DNA from: CAYUCJ01 sp049282265
GTDB lineage: Bacteria > Desulfobacterota > DSM-4660 > Desulfatiglandales > Desulfatiglandaceae
Reading direction: 5' to 3'
NCBI GenBank assembly: GCA_049282265.1
Contig: JBAPTR010000224.1
Coordinates: 1-23,993 of the forward strand
Length of the DNA: 23,993 nucleotides
The notes under the pieces were generated by a model, which worked only from the letters and a program-made list of their open reading frames with translations, was not told the origin of the DNA and searched no databases. This document shows positions 8,971 through 16,529 of the stretch, in pieces (the first letter of the stretch is position 1; the number at the start of each line of letters is the position of its first letter). A program made the position numbers and the translations under genes.

Positions 8971-9041
8971 TTGGAGTAATGGAGTGATGAAGTAATGGTT
9001 ATCTTGTTGTTACCAACACTCCCATACTCCAGCACTCCAGG
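8971..9041. repeat. Inverted arrays of an octamer TGGAGTNN
   Basis: In the gap between the phosphorylase and deaminase genes, three tandem copies of an 8-bp unit (TGGAGTAA, TGGAGTGA, TGAAGTAA) run from 8972 on the plus strand, and three related units (TGGAGTGC, TGGAGTAT, GGGAGTGT) run back on the minus strand to 9040. The arms match at 19 of 28 positions around a short core near 9000-9012. The RNA could fold, but there is no T tract for a terminator. This resembles a dispersed intergenic repeat, and it lies just upstream of the deaminase TTG start. Confidence 0.6.
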
Positions 9042-9134
9042 TTTCCGGAATAAAGAGTCTTTTTGAACCGGCATGGGTGATGGTTTCATCGCTAGTCCCT
9101 ATCGTTTTTGGACAGGTTTGTTCCCAAACGCTTA

Positions 9135-9956
9135 TCAAGTCGGAGGAAGATTGCGGATGATGTCCGCCCAGAGACCAGAAAGGATCGGTCCGGCTGCGTC
9201 CGCTGCGGCGATGACCTCTTCAATGGATGTTTCTTCCATGTCTTCCGGGATGTTGACGTTGGTGATCACCACAATTGCCATGACTTTCAAGCCGCAATGG
9301 ACACCCACAATAGCCTCATAAACCGTTGACATGCCCACAGCATCGGCCCCCGCCATTCTCAGAAACCTGGTTTCAGCAGGTGTCTCCATGCTCGGACCCG
9401 TAATACCCACATAGACCCCTTCTCTTAAAGGAAGACCGCTTTTTCGGCCTTGAGTCCTTGCCAGGGCCAACAGTTCATCGGGGTAAGCATGACTCATATC
9501 CGGAAACCTTGGGCCGAAAGAGTCAAGGTTCACGCCAATCAGGGGATTGTTTCCCGTCAGGTTAATATGATCGGTCACGAGCATCAGGTTGCCCTGCTTG
9601 AACAGGGGGTTCAACCCCCCGGCAGCGCTGGAGATCAAGAGGTATCTGACACCCAGATCAGCCATGACGCGAACCGGAAAGACAACCTCCCGGGGCGTGT
9701 AGCCCTCGTAGATATGAAAACGTCCCTCCATCGCCAGGATGGGTCTCCCGGACAACCTGCCTGCGGCAAGAACCCCCTTGTGCCCCTCTGTAGTGGATTT
9801 GGGGAAATTCGGGATCTCACCATAGGGGATCCGAACGTCGAGATCCATGGTCTCGGTCAACCTGCCCAGCCCGGTTCCCGTGATCATCCCGATCTCGGGT
9901 CTCGTTTTCAATGAAGTCTTCAGGTATTCAGAGGCCTGCTTGATTTTATCCAACAT
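9135..9956 (-). CDS. Purine nucleoside phosphorylase (trimeric PNP/MTAP family)
   Basis: A 273-residue protein that cleaves purine nucleosides with phosphate to free base and (deoxy)ribose-1-phosphate in the cytoplasm. Phosphate and ribose contacts are visible: MITGTGLG (24-31), EGRFHIYEGY (His81), SSAAGGLN (109-116), GPSMETPAETR (Glu191) and GADAVGMST (203-211). The base-site segment VVITNVN keeps the Asn (about residue 233) that favours 6-oxopurines, where methylthioadenosine phosphorylases have Asp; inosine/guanosine use is therefore more likely than MTA. One oddity is VYE where VPE is usual after GMST. The ATG at 9956 is preceded by AAAGG at about nine bases. It heads the minus-strand run leading to the deaminase, with 199 bp between them. 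Both would serve purine recycling. Confidence 0.9.
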   Translation of the reverse strand: MLDKIKQASEYLKTSLKTRPEIGMITGTGLGRLTETMDLDVRIPYGEIPNFPKSTTEGHKGVLAAGRLSGRPILAMEGRFHIYEGYTPREVVFPVRVMADLGVRYLLISSAAGGLNPLFKQGNLMLVTDHINLTGNNPLIGVNLDSFGPRFPDMSHAYPDELLALARTQGRKSGLPLREGVYVGITGPSMETPAETRFLRMAGADAVGMSTVYEAIVGVHCGLKVMAIVVITNVNIPEDMEETSIEEVIAAADAAGPILSGLWADIIRNLPPT

Positions 9957-10053
9957 TGCTGCAACCTTTCTCTTATCTAACCATTTCCCTTAAGCCAGAT
10001 CAAATAAAAAGTCAACCATGGGTCGTTGGCCCGGTTGCGGAATTTCAAACTTC

Positions 10054-10082
10054 TTGACATACCTATTTCCAGTGACTAGATA
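10054..10082 (+). promoter_or_regulatory. Possible sigma-70-type promoter for the FrhB-iorAB operon
   Basis: A perfect -35 hexamer TTGACA (10054-10059), a 17-bp spacer and a weak -10 hexamer TAGATA (10077-10082) lie 164 bp upstream of the FrhB-like start in the 289-bp gap between divergent genes. The remaining leader up to 10245 contains no ORF or riboswitch that I recognise. The -10 matches only half of the consensus, so this is tentative. Confidence 0.35.
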
Positions 10083-10245
10083 CAGTTAAATTACCCTTTT
10101 GCAGCTACTCAAGGACTATCAAAAAGGTTTGCCGATACGATCCATCATTGCCTGAAACGGACGGCAGGCGATATGGATGGCTCCTATGTTCACACGATGT
10201 GTTCGTAACAAAAAAATGAGAACTTCCAAAAAGGCTGGATGAAGC

Positions 10246-11310
10246 ATGAAATCTGTCACCCCGAAGGGCCAGAAAACGCTCATTGAAGAAGTCCTGGATC
10301 AGGGCATTTGTGTCAAGTGCGGGGCATGTGTAGGCATCTGCCCCTATTTCAGTTATCGGGACGGCCAGGTGGTGGCACTTGACGCCTGTGAGGCCGAAAC
10401 ATGGAGATGCCTCCAGGTTTGCCCACGTGCAGATTACGAATCCACTGCACTTGAAGGGGATCTCAAAGACACCTCTGGAGGCCGAGAGATAGGACCTTAC
10501 ATGGAGATTCGGGCTGCAAGGGCCAAAGACGGCAAGAGCCGTGCGGCCGGCCAATACGGCGGTATCGTTTCAGCACTTTTGATCAGTGCCCTGGAAAAGG
10601 GACACATCAAATCAGCCGTTGTCACGGATTCCGGTAACGACCTGTCTCCATCGGGAAGGTTAATCAGATCGTCCATAGAAATCCTGGAATGTGCCGGCTC
10701 CAGGTATTCTGCGTCAGGGTGTCTTGCCGCCTTGAACACAGCCATCAGGGCGGGTGAGGACCATATCGCTGTCGTGGGATTGCCCTGTCAAATGGAGGCC
10801 CTGGCGAAAATGGCCAGATCAACACCGGATGGGAAAGAAAAGATTTGCCGGGTGACCCTCAGGATCGGTCTTTTCTGCACATGGGCACTGGACTATAGAA
10901 AACTCCGGGCGTTCATCAAGGGAAATAATATCAATGGGCCTGTCAAAAAATATGATATTCCACCGCCCCCGGCGGAGGTTTTCAAGGTCTTGACGAGGGA
11001 CGGATGGTCAGAGTTTCCCTTGGGAGAAATCCGTTCCCTCGTTCAAAAAGGGTGTGGCCTTTGTTCGGACATGACAGCAGAATGGGCCGATGTTTCGGTG
11101 GGCACCCTCGAAGGAGAGGATGACTGGAATACCGTCGTGATTCGAACGGAGAGGGGATGGCAGTTCTTTCGCGAGGCCGTCAAGGCCGGGCTTGTGGAGG
11201 CCGGGGATCTCCCCGGAAAAAGCCTGGATCATCTTAAAGAAGCATCATCAAACAAGCGGGCAAGGGCTGAAGCCGCCAGAGAAGAAAGAACCGGGCAGAG
11301 GATATTATGA
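10246..11310 (+). CDS. FrhB-family 4Fe-4S flavoprotein (coenzyme F420 hydrogenase/dehydrogenase beta subunit-like)
   Basis: A 354-residue protein with an N-terminal ferredoxin-like cluster site CVKCGACVGICP (Cys22, 25, 28, 32) and a second set at Cys48, 55 and 59 (CEAETWRCLQVCP), then the FrhB N and C domains: GLPCQMEAL in the middle and GCGLCSDMTAEWADVSVGT (cluster and FAD-site signature) near residues 270-288. Family members are FAD/FeS proteins that move electrons between ferredoxin-like donors and flavin or F420. It is directly followed by iorA with a 4-bp ATGA overlap, so it is most likely an electron-transfer partner of the indolepyruvate oxidoreductase rather than a true F420 hydrogenase subunit: no hydrogenase subunits are nearby. 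The electron acceptor is unknown. The ribosome site is weak (AAGGCTGG about 11 bases before ATG). Confidence 0.85.
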   Translation: MKSVTPKGQKTLIEEVLDQGICVKCGACVGICPYFSYRDGQVVALDACEAETWRCLQVCPRADYESTALEGDLKDTSGGREIGPYMEIRAARAKDGKSRAAGQYGGIVSALLISALEKGHIKSAVVTDSGNDLSPSGRLIRSSIEILECAGSRYSASGCLAALNTAIRAGEDHIAVVGLPCQMEALAKMARSTPDGKEKICRVTLRIGLFCTWALDYRKLRAFIKGNNINGPVKKYDIPPPPAEVFKVLTRDGWSEFPLGEIRSLVQKGCGLCSDMTAEWADVSVGTLEGEDDWNTVVIRTERGWQFFREAVKAGLVEAGDLPGKSLDHLKEASSNKRARAEAAREERTGQRIL

Positions 11311-13220
11311 ATGAAATAAGCCGGAAGCGTGGAGGTACATTGTTGCTCCAGGGTAACGAGGCCATTGCCCGAGGTGCACTGGAAGCGGGCGTTCTCTTTT
11401 GTGCGGGATATCCTGGAAACCCCTCTTCAGAAATCATTGAGACGCTTGCCAAGGCCTCAAAAGATCTTCCCCTCTACGTGGAATGGTCCACCAACGAAAA
11501 GGTTGCACTCGAAGCAGCGACGGCTGCCTCGTTTTCGGGATGCAGGGCCATGGCCAGTATGAAACAGAATGGGGTGAATGTGGCCTCGGATTTCCTCACG
11601 AATCTGACCCTTTCCGGGACCAAGGGCGGGATCGTCCTGGTTTCCTGCGATGACCCCGGAGGCATTTCAAGCACCAATGAAGAAGATGCAAGGGTCTTCG
11701 CGCAGATTTCCGATATCCCGCTTCTTGAACCTGCCACCCCACAAGAGGCCCTCGATATGACCAAATGGGCCTTTGAACTCTCTGAGAAGATTCAAAATAT
11801 CGTCATGATCAGAAGTGTCTCCAGGCTTTCCCACACCCGTTCCACCGTGAAGACGGGTGAAATTGCCGAAAACCTTCGCGTCCCCCATTATGACATCAAG
11901 GGGCCACCCTTCAATACCTTTCCCATCCTTTTGAAGCATCGGAAGAGGCATGAAAAGCTGGCACAGGCCATGGCCCTCTTTGAGCAATCCCCGTTCAACA
12001 AGTACGATGGACCGGAAGCTCCCCAATCGCTCGTTATCACAGCCGGATGTTCCTGGAACGCTGTCTCGGAGGCGGTTGAAATCCTGGGTCTTGAGGACCG
12101 GGTCGGTATTCTCAAGTTGGGCACCATCTGGCCTTTGCCGCAGGGGCTCCTGAAAAACGTTTTGAAAAGAGCCGGGAAAATCCTTTTTGTGGAAGACGTG
12201 GAACCCTTTGTTGAAGACGCTGTCATGTCATACGCCGCTCACCTGGGGGAAGAGATCGGAATAAAGACATGGCTTGGAAAGGCCTCAGGCCATATGCCGG
12301 ATTGCGGGGAGACAAGCCCGAGGTTCCTCCTGGAAACTCTTGACGGCTTGTTCAACCTTGACCCTCCCTTTGGAAACGAGGTCCTTTCAGGGCCGGCCCG
12401 AACGGAACTGGAACAACAAATTCCACCCAGAGAGTTTGGCTTTTGCCCAGGGTGCCCCCACCGGGCCTCATTTAATGCCATAAAGACGGCACTGGCATGG
12501 GACAACCGTGAAGGGTTCGTGTCCGGAGACATAGGCTGCTATTCCATGGGGATGTGGCCCACCGGTTTCAACCAGGTAAAATCCGTCCATGCCATGGGAT
12601 CGGGCGTGGGGCTGGCCAGCGGTTATGGAAAGCTCGAAGGATTTGGATTTGATCAGCCCGTGATCACCGTCGTGGGTGACTCCACCTTTTTCCATGCGAG
12701 CATCCCCGCTCTCATCAATGCCAGGTTCAACCAGTCCGACCTTTTCCTGGTGATACTGGACAACAGCGCCACTGCCATGACCGGTTTCCAGCCGCATCCC
12801 GGCACAGGGATGACGGCAATGGGTGAAAAGACGACGGTCGTGGATATGGAAGAACTCTGCAGGTCCCTCGGGGCTGAGGTCCGCATCGCAGATCCCTATG
12901 AGATGGACTCAACCGCCCAAATCCTCTACGACCTTCTGCAAAAAAAGGGACAGCGGGTGCTTATCCTTCGCAGGAAATGCGCGCTCGTGCAGGGGAGGGA
13001 AGGGGGCTTTCCCTTTCGCATGGAAGTTCAACAGGAGAAGTGTCTCGGGGAAGACTGCGGCTGCGGCAGATATTGTACACGCATTTTCCGTTGCCCGGGT
13101 CTTGTGTTCAACAAGGAAAAAGGCAAGGCCGAGATTGACCAGGTGATATGCGTGGGCTGCGGCGTCTGTTCGGAAGTATGTCCCCAGCAGGCAATACAAA
13201 GGAGATCAAATGTTACTTAA
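11307..13220 (+). CDS. iorA: Indolepyruvate:ferredoxin oxidoreductase, alpha subunit
   Basis: A 637-residue thiamine-diphosphate enzyme that oxidatively decarboxylates aryl 2-oxoacids (indolepyruvate, phenylpyruvate) to aryl-acetyl-CoA and reduces ferredoxin. The N-terminal PFOR-like domain begins GNEAIARGALEAG and has AGYPGNPSSE. The family-typical CPGCPH motif is at Cys380/Cys383; the TPP site runs from GDIGCYSMG (about 407-415) through GDSTFFHASIPALINARFN (starting about 457). The C-terminus (about 575-637) is a ferredoxin-like domain with CLGEDCGCGRYC and CVGCGVCSEVCP, holding the two 4Fe-4S clusters usual for IorA. Start overlaps the FrhB-like stop by ATGA; the 3' end overlaps iorB by 11 bp. 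Full length for the family (about 600-640 residues). The function suits fermentation or oxidation of aromatic amino acids in an anaerobe. Confidence 0.95.
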   Translation: MNEISRKRGGTLLLQGNEAIARGALEAGVLFCAGYPGNPSSEIIETLAKASKDLPLYVEWSTNEKVALEAATAASFSGCRAMASMKQNGVNVASDFLTNLTLSGTKGGIVLVSCDDPGGISSTNEEDARVFAQISDIPLLEPATPQEALDMTKWAFELSEKIQNIVMIRSVSRLSHTRSTVKTGEIAENLRVPHYDIKGPPFNTFPILLKHRKRHEKLAQAMALFEQSPFNKYDGPEAPQSLVITAGCSWNAVSEAVEILGLEDRVGILKLGTIWPLPQGLLKNVLKRAGKILFVEDVEPFVEDAVMSYAAHLGEEIGIKTWLGKASGHMPDCGETSPRFLLETLDGLFNLDPPFGNEVLSGPARTELEQQIPPREFGFCPGCPHRASFNAIKTALAWDNREGFVSGDIGCYSMGMWPTGFNQVKSVHAMGSGVGLASGYGKLEGFGFDQPVITVVGDSTFFHASIPALINARFNQSDLFLVILDNSATAMTGFQPHPGTGMTAMGEKTTVVDMEELCRSLGAEVRIADPYEMDSTAQILYDLLQKKGQRVLILRRKCALVQGREGGFPFRMEVQQEKCLGEDCGCGRYCTRIFRCPGLVFNKEKGKAEIDQVICVGCGVCSEVCPQQAIQRRSNVT

Positions 13221-13815
13221 CCTCATCATAACGGGCGTTGGAGGACAGGGCAATGTGCTGGCTTCCCAGATACTTGGACGCGCCGCCGTCAACAAGGGGT
13301 TTCAGGTGACCATCGGGGAGACCTTCGGGTTATCCCAAAGGGGAGGGGCCGTCATGAGCCATATCCGGCTCTCCGACGGAAAAAGCTATGGGCCCGTTAT
13401 ACCACCCAACATGGCGGATGTTATTGTGGGGCTTGAACCCCTGGAAACCCTCAGGGTCTTCCCGGAATACGCCAAGAAAAACTCCACGCTGATCGTCAAT
13501 GCAAGGCCCATTTACCCCTTGAATGTCATTGCAGGCGATGTGGATTATCCTGAACTCCCTTGGATTCGGGATGCGCTGGACCGTGATGGAAACAGGCTTT
13601 TCTGGTTGAAAGCCACCCACCTGGCAGTGGAGCTTGGCGGCCCCATCATGTTGAATATGATCATGCTGGGAGCCCTGTGCGAGCTTCCAGGTGTGCCACT
13701 CAAGAAAGAGGATATCCAAGAGGTCCTTAGTGCCGTTTTCCCGGAGTCCAGGCTCAAGGGCAATTTCAGGGCCCTGGAAATTGGAGGCGGACTCATTCGA
13801 GATTATGAAAATTGA
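13210..13815 (+). CDS. iorB: Indolepyruvate:ferredoxin oxidoreductase, beta subunit
   Basis: A 201-residue protein matching the pyruvate:ferredoxin oxidoreductase gamma-type domain that pairs with IorA. The nucleotide-type loop GVGGQGNVLAS at residues 9-19 and the signature GETFGLSQRGGAVMSHIR (about 37-54) are diagnostic. It provides the CoA-binding part of the complex. A strong ribosome site AAAGGAG sits five bases before its ATG inside the 3' end of iorA, and its own stop overlaps the next gene by 11 bp, so alpha and beta should be produced in step. No membrane segment is present; it acts in the cytoplasm. Confidence 0.93.
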   Translation: MLLNLIITGVGGQGNVLASQILGRAAVNKGFQVTIGETFGLSQRGGAVMSHIRLSDGKSYGPVIPPNMADVIVGLEPLETLRVFPEYAKKNSTLIVNARPIYPLNVIAGDVDYPELPWIRDALDRDGNRLFWLKATHLAVELGGPIMLNMIMLGALCELPGVPLKKEDIQEVLSAVFPESRLKGNFRALEIGGGLIRDYEN

Positions 13816-14713
13816 TCTCCACATTCACTCCAGGGATTGCTCAGATGGAAAGATGACCGTGCCTGAGATCCTTGCAGAGGCACGAAAGAGGGGAATCAGG
13901 CTTGTTTCCATTACAGACCACGATGCCGTCCAATGCCAGGAATCCGCTATTTTGCTCGCCAAGGAGCTTGATCTTCACTACATTTCAGGCGTCGAGTTGA
14001 ATATCTCCTTTTCGCATCCCCGCTACAGGGATGGCAGACCCATATCCCTGGACGTACTGGGATACAACTATGACATCCACAACAGACCACTCTTGGACAA
14101 AACCCGGCAACTGCGAAAGTACCGCACCACACGTGCGCAGAGCATCCTTGAAAAGATAAATCAGGAGCGTGCGAAAGAGCGTTTGAGTCCAATGACTCCC
14201 GATGATTTCAAGACCATCGCGGAATCGGTCGATGGGGCCATCGGCAGACCCCATATTGCCGATTATATGGCCAGGAAGGGAATGGTTTCCACCCGGAAGG
14301 AGGCCTTTGACAAGTATCTTGTGAAATGCAATGTCCCCAAGCTTCCCGTATCGCTCAAAGAGGCCTCTGAATTGGTGTGGGCCGCGGGCGGTAAACTGGT
14401 ACTTGCCCATCCCGGCGACCCCAACGGTACGTCTCTGGTCTCCTTTACCGACGCCGTTCCAGAGCAGCTGGGAATCATTAAAGAAACCATGCTGCCTTAC
14501 CTGGACGGGTTGGAGTGTTTTCACTCAAGGCTGGATAGGCACACCACGGCCTCCTATCTTGCCTTTGCCCGCCAGGAAGGGTTGATGGTCACCGGGGGAT
14601 CCGACTGCCATCAGCAGCCGGTCATCATGGGAACCGTTGACGTGCCGGCCTTTGTGGGACGCCAGTTCAACGTGGAGGTGGAAAATGAACAGCCTCATTC
14701 ACGACCTTTCTGA
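13805..14713 (+). CDS. PHP-domain metal-dependent phosphoesterase (TrpH/RNase AM-like)
   Basis: A 302-residue PHP-family hydrolase. The metal-binding motifs appear in the expected order: DLHIHSRDCSDG (His6, His8), SITDHDAV, SGVELNIS (Glu), GRPHIADYM, LAHPGDPNG and GGSDCHQ near the C-terminus. Characterised relatives (YciV/TrpH) remove phosphate from 3',5'-nucleoside bisphosphates and trim short RNA 5' ends; that substrate is plausible here but not proven. The frame is open back to 13691, but the start at 13805 was chosen because the preceding part only repeats the iorB region in another frame and the protein then begins directly with the first motif strand. It overlaps iorB by 11 bp and the next kinase gene by 29 bp, so it is in the same operon, although it has no evident link to 2-oxoacid oxidation. 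Confidence 0.85.
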   Translation: MKIDLHIHSRDCSDGKMTVPEILAEARKRGIRLVSITDHDAVQCQESAILLAKELDLHYISGVELNISFSHPRYRDGRPISLDVLGYNYDIHNRPLLDKTRQLRKYRTTRAQSILEKINQERAKERLSPMTPDDFKTIAESVDGAIGRPHIADYMARKGMVSTRKEAFDKYLVKCNVPKLPVSLKEASELVWAAGGKLVLAHPGDPNGTSLVSFTDAVPEQLGIIKETMLPYLDGLECFHSRLDRHTTASYLAFARQEGLMVTGGSDCHQQPVIMGTVDVPAFVGRQFNVEVENEQPHSRPF

Positions 14714-15689
14714 TCCTCGGGCGCTCCCTGACCGAACAAAAGGTGTTTCGGTGGTCCAGACGCATATCTCCGTGGTGTTTGTAGCGGACAACTTTGTTTA
14801 CAAAGTGAAAAAGCCGGTCAATTTTGGCTTCCTCGATTTTTCCACACTGGAAAAACGCGAATTTTACTGTCACCAGGAAGTCCTCCTGAACAGTCGCCTT
14901 TCCTCTGATCTATACCTGGGCGTTCTTCCCGTTTACCACGATGGAAAGAATTATTCTCTCAGCAGTGAGAAGGGAGACATTGTTGAATATGCCGTCAAAA
15001 TGAAGCGACTTTCAGAAGAAAGTCTCATGATCCACGTTTTCCAAGAGGGGGGCCTGACAGAAAAACATCTTGAAGACATCGCAAAGGTCCTTGCCCGTTT
15101 CCATGCAAACGCTGAAAGATCTCCAGAGATAGAACGCTTCGCCAGACCCGAAGCCTTCAAGGTCAACACTGATGAGAATTTTATGCAGGTTGAAAAATAC
15201 CAAGGCTTGACCATCGAAAGAGAGCCCTTTAGAGCCCTTGAAAAATGGACGAACGCGTTCTATGAGCAGCATAGTGAACTGTTCCTCAAGCGGATAGCCA
15301 ACGGACGAATCAGGGATTGCCACGGGGACCTCCACATGGAACATATCTGCCTGACCCCCGGGATACCCATCTTCGACTGCATTGAATTCAACGAGCGTTT
15401 TCGATATAGTGACACCATTGCCGATACGGCCTTTCTTCTCATGGACCTGGAGTATCATGGAGGGAGCCAAAAGGCTGAAACGTTCTGGAACTTCTACAGG
15501 GCCTTTGCAGACGAGGAAGGAGGTGTGGAATCCCTTCTCATCTTTTATAAGGTCTATCGCGCCTTTGTACGTGGAAAAGTCAATAGTTTCCAATTGGATG
15601 ACAGCAACATCGGACCTGAAGAAAGGGAAAATGCCATAGCAACCGCCAGAAAATATTTTATGCTGGCATACGGCTATATCGAGCAGTAA
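14685..15689 (+). CDS. Aminoglycoside phosphotransferase-like (APH) small-molecule kinase
   Basis: A 334-residue protein with the APH kinase fold. Seen are an N-lobe with VYKVKKPVNFGFLDFST (Lys region, residues 38-54), the catalytic loop CHGDLHMEH (His213, Asp215) and the metal-binding segment FDCIEFN (Asp231), followed by a YSDTIADTAFLLMDLE helix. This is the N-terminal half of the widespread two-domain proteins named 'aminoglycoside phosphotransferase/ATP-binding protein', normally about 500 residues with a C-terminal P-loop kinase. Here the gene ends after the APH half; the P-loop half is a separate gene 225 bp downstream. The ATG at 14685 follows GGAGGTG and overlaps the PHP gene by 29 bp. 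Substrate unknown; antibiotic resistance is not implied by the name. Confidence 0.82.
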   Translation: MNSLIHDLSDPRALPDRTKGVSVVQTHISVVFVADNFVYKVKKPVNFGFLDFSTLEKREFYCHQEVLLNSRLSSDLYLGVLPVYHDGKNYSLSSEKGDIVEYAVKMKRLSEESLMIHVFQEGGLTEKHLEDIAKVLARFHANAERSPEIERFARPEAFKVNTDENFMQVEKYQGLTIEREPFRALEKWTNAFYEQHSELFLKRIANGRIRDCHGDLHMEHICLTPGIPIFDCIEFNERFRYSDTIADTAFLLMDLEYHGGSQKAETFWNFYRAFADEEGGVESLLIFYKVYRAFVRGKVNSFQLDDSNIGPEERENAIATARKYFMLAYGYIEQ

Positions 15690-15747
15690 CGAAGGGGAAC
15701 CGAACCTGACAATCTTTTTCAAATGCTTTCTAAACACCTCGGAGGGG

Positions 15748-15828
15748 ATGGACGCCGATTTGGGGTTCAGCGGTACGTCACAGAAGCGCGTAGGGTTTAA
15801 TAGGAGTGAACCCCAAATAGTCGTCCAT
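15748..15828. repeat. 81-bp hairpin element with 22-bp inverted arms
   Basis: The left arm 15748-15769 (begins ATGGACGCCG, ends GGGGTTCA) and the right arm 15807-15828 (begins TGAACCCC, ends CGTCCAT) are inverted and match at 20 of 22 positions, separated by 37 bp. The loop contains a further short pairing (GTACG/CGTA near 15774-15792). There is no T tract, no clear target-site duplication and no ORF with recognisable content. It lies between the APH-like gene and the P-loop kinase gene. It could be a MITE/REP-like mobile remnant or an RNA structure controlling the downstream gene. Confidence 0.75.
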
Positions 15829-15913
15829 GCAGAAGTGAGTTGCCAAGTGCACTATGAGAAAGCACATGAAAAAGATTCTCAGACCCGTTTCCTTAGATCC
15901 GTTGGAGTGTTTA

Positions 15914-16516
15914 ATGAAAGAACCTTTTAAAGATTTCATAACGAGGGAAATGGATGCCGGGACCGTCCTCATCGCCTGCGGTCTTCCAGCCTCCTACAAG
16001 ACCGAGACCACGGAAGTGATTGCGGCACTCAAGGGATACAGGATTTTAAGGACAGACATGATCCGCCTTGAAGTCCTGAAAAATGATGACATCTTCGATG
16101 AAAAAGTGGCCTCGAATATGAACAAACGCACCCTGGTCTATGACGAGATGTTCAGGCTTGCTGATGAGCTGGCAGGCAAAGGAGATGGGGTCATCCTTGA
16201 CGCCACATTTGTTACCCAGGCCTTGCGGCGCAGAGCGGCTGAAATTGCTGCGAACCATGGGTTGACCTTTGTCATTCAGCAGACCCAATGCCCCAAAGAG
16301 GTGTCTCTTCGACGGATCTCCCTTAGATCCAAGGAAAATTATGAGTCCAACGCCCTCACTGAGCAGGCCTATACAAACAATCTGAAGAAATTCGAACCCG
16401 TAGATCTGAAGGACCTTAAAGACCTTAACCCATCGCTGAATATCATTCATCTGCTGGTTGACACCTCATCGGACAAGGCAGACGACTGGTTCGTTACTCA
16501 AATGGTCACAGAATAG
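15914..16516 (+). CDS. P-loop (AAA_33-type) kinase with atypical Walker A
   Basis: A 200-residue P-loop phosphotransferase-like protein. The nucleotide loop is CGLPASYKTETT (Gly23 to Thr30): Lys29 and Thr30 are kept but the Gly normally before Lys is Tyr28. Then come YRILRTDMIRLEVL (substrate/lid region) and a Walker B-like VILDATFV (Asp96). Length and order match the C-terminal half of the APH/ATP-binding two-domain family, whose N-terminal half is the gene upstream. Start: in-frame ATGs exist at 15854 and 15866, but only the one at 15914 has a good ribosome site (GGAG, six-base spacing) and it begins where the fold begins. The stop is followed 13 bp later by the NAD kinase start. The substrate is unknown. 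Confidence 0.78.
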   Translation: MKEPFKDFITREMDAGTVLIACGLPASYKTETTEVIAALKGYRILRTDMIRLEVLKNDDIFDEKVASNMNKRTLVYDEMFRLADELAGKGDGVILDATFVTQALRRRAAEIAANHGLTFVIQQTQCPKEVSLRRISLRSKENYESNALTEQAYTNNLKKFEPVDLKDLKDLNPSLNIIHLLVDTSSDKADDWFVTQMVTE

Positions 16517-16529
16517 GGGAGTTCCTGCC

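Noticed and set aside
7583..8995. A 470-residue plus-strand ORF opposite the deaminase gene
   Set aside because: It is the exact antisense of the deaminase, has no recognisable domain and is His/Asp rich in the manner of reverse-strand shadows. The minus-strand gene has full catalytic motifs.
10105..10554. A minus-strand ORF covering the FrhB-like leader and start
   Set aside because: It overlaps the cysteine-motif region of a strongly supported gene and has no domain.
13985..14524. A 179-residue minus-strand ORF within the PHP gene
   Set aside because: Opposite strand of conserved PHP motifs; no independent support.
14685..15689. APH-like gene considered as an aminoglycoside resistance gene
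   Set aside because: Its match is to the two-domain APH/ATP-binding family of unknown substrate, within a metabolic operon, with no resistance-gene or mobile context.
15748..15930. A 60-residue plus-strand ORF starting in the hairpin arm
   Set aside because: It begins in the inverted repeat itself, has no ribosome site that is not part of the repeat, and no recognisable content.
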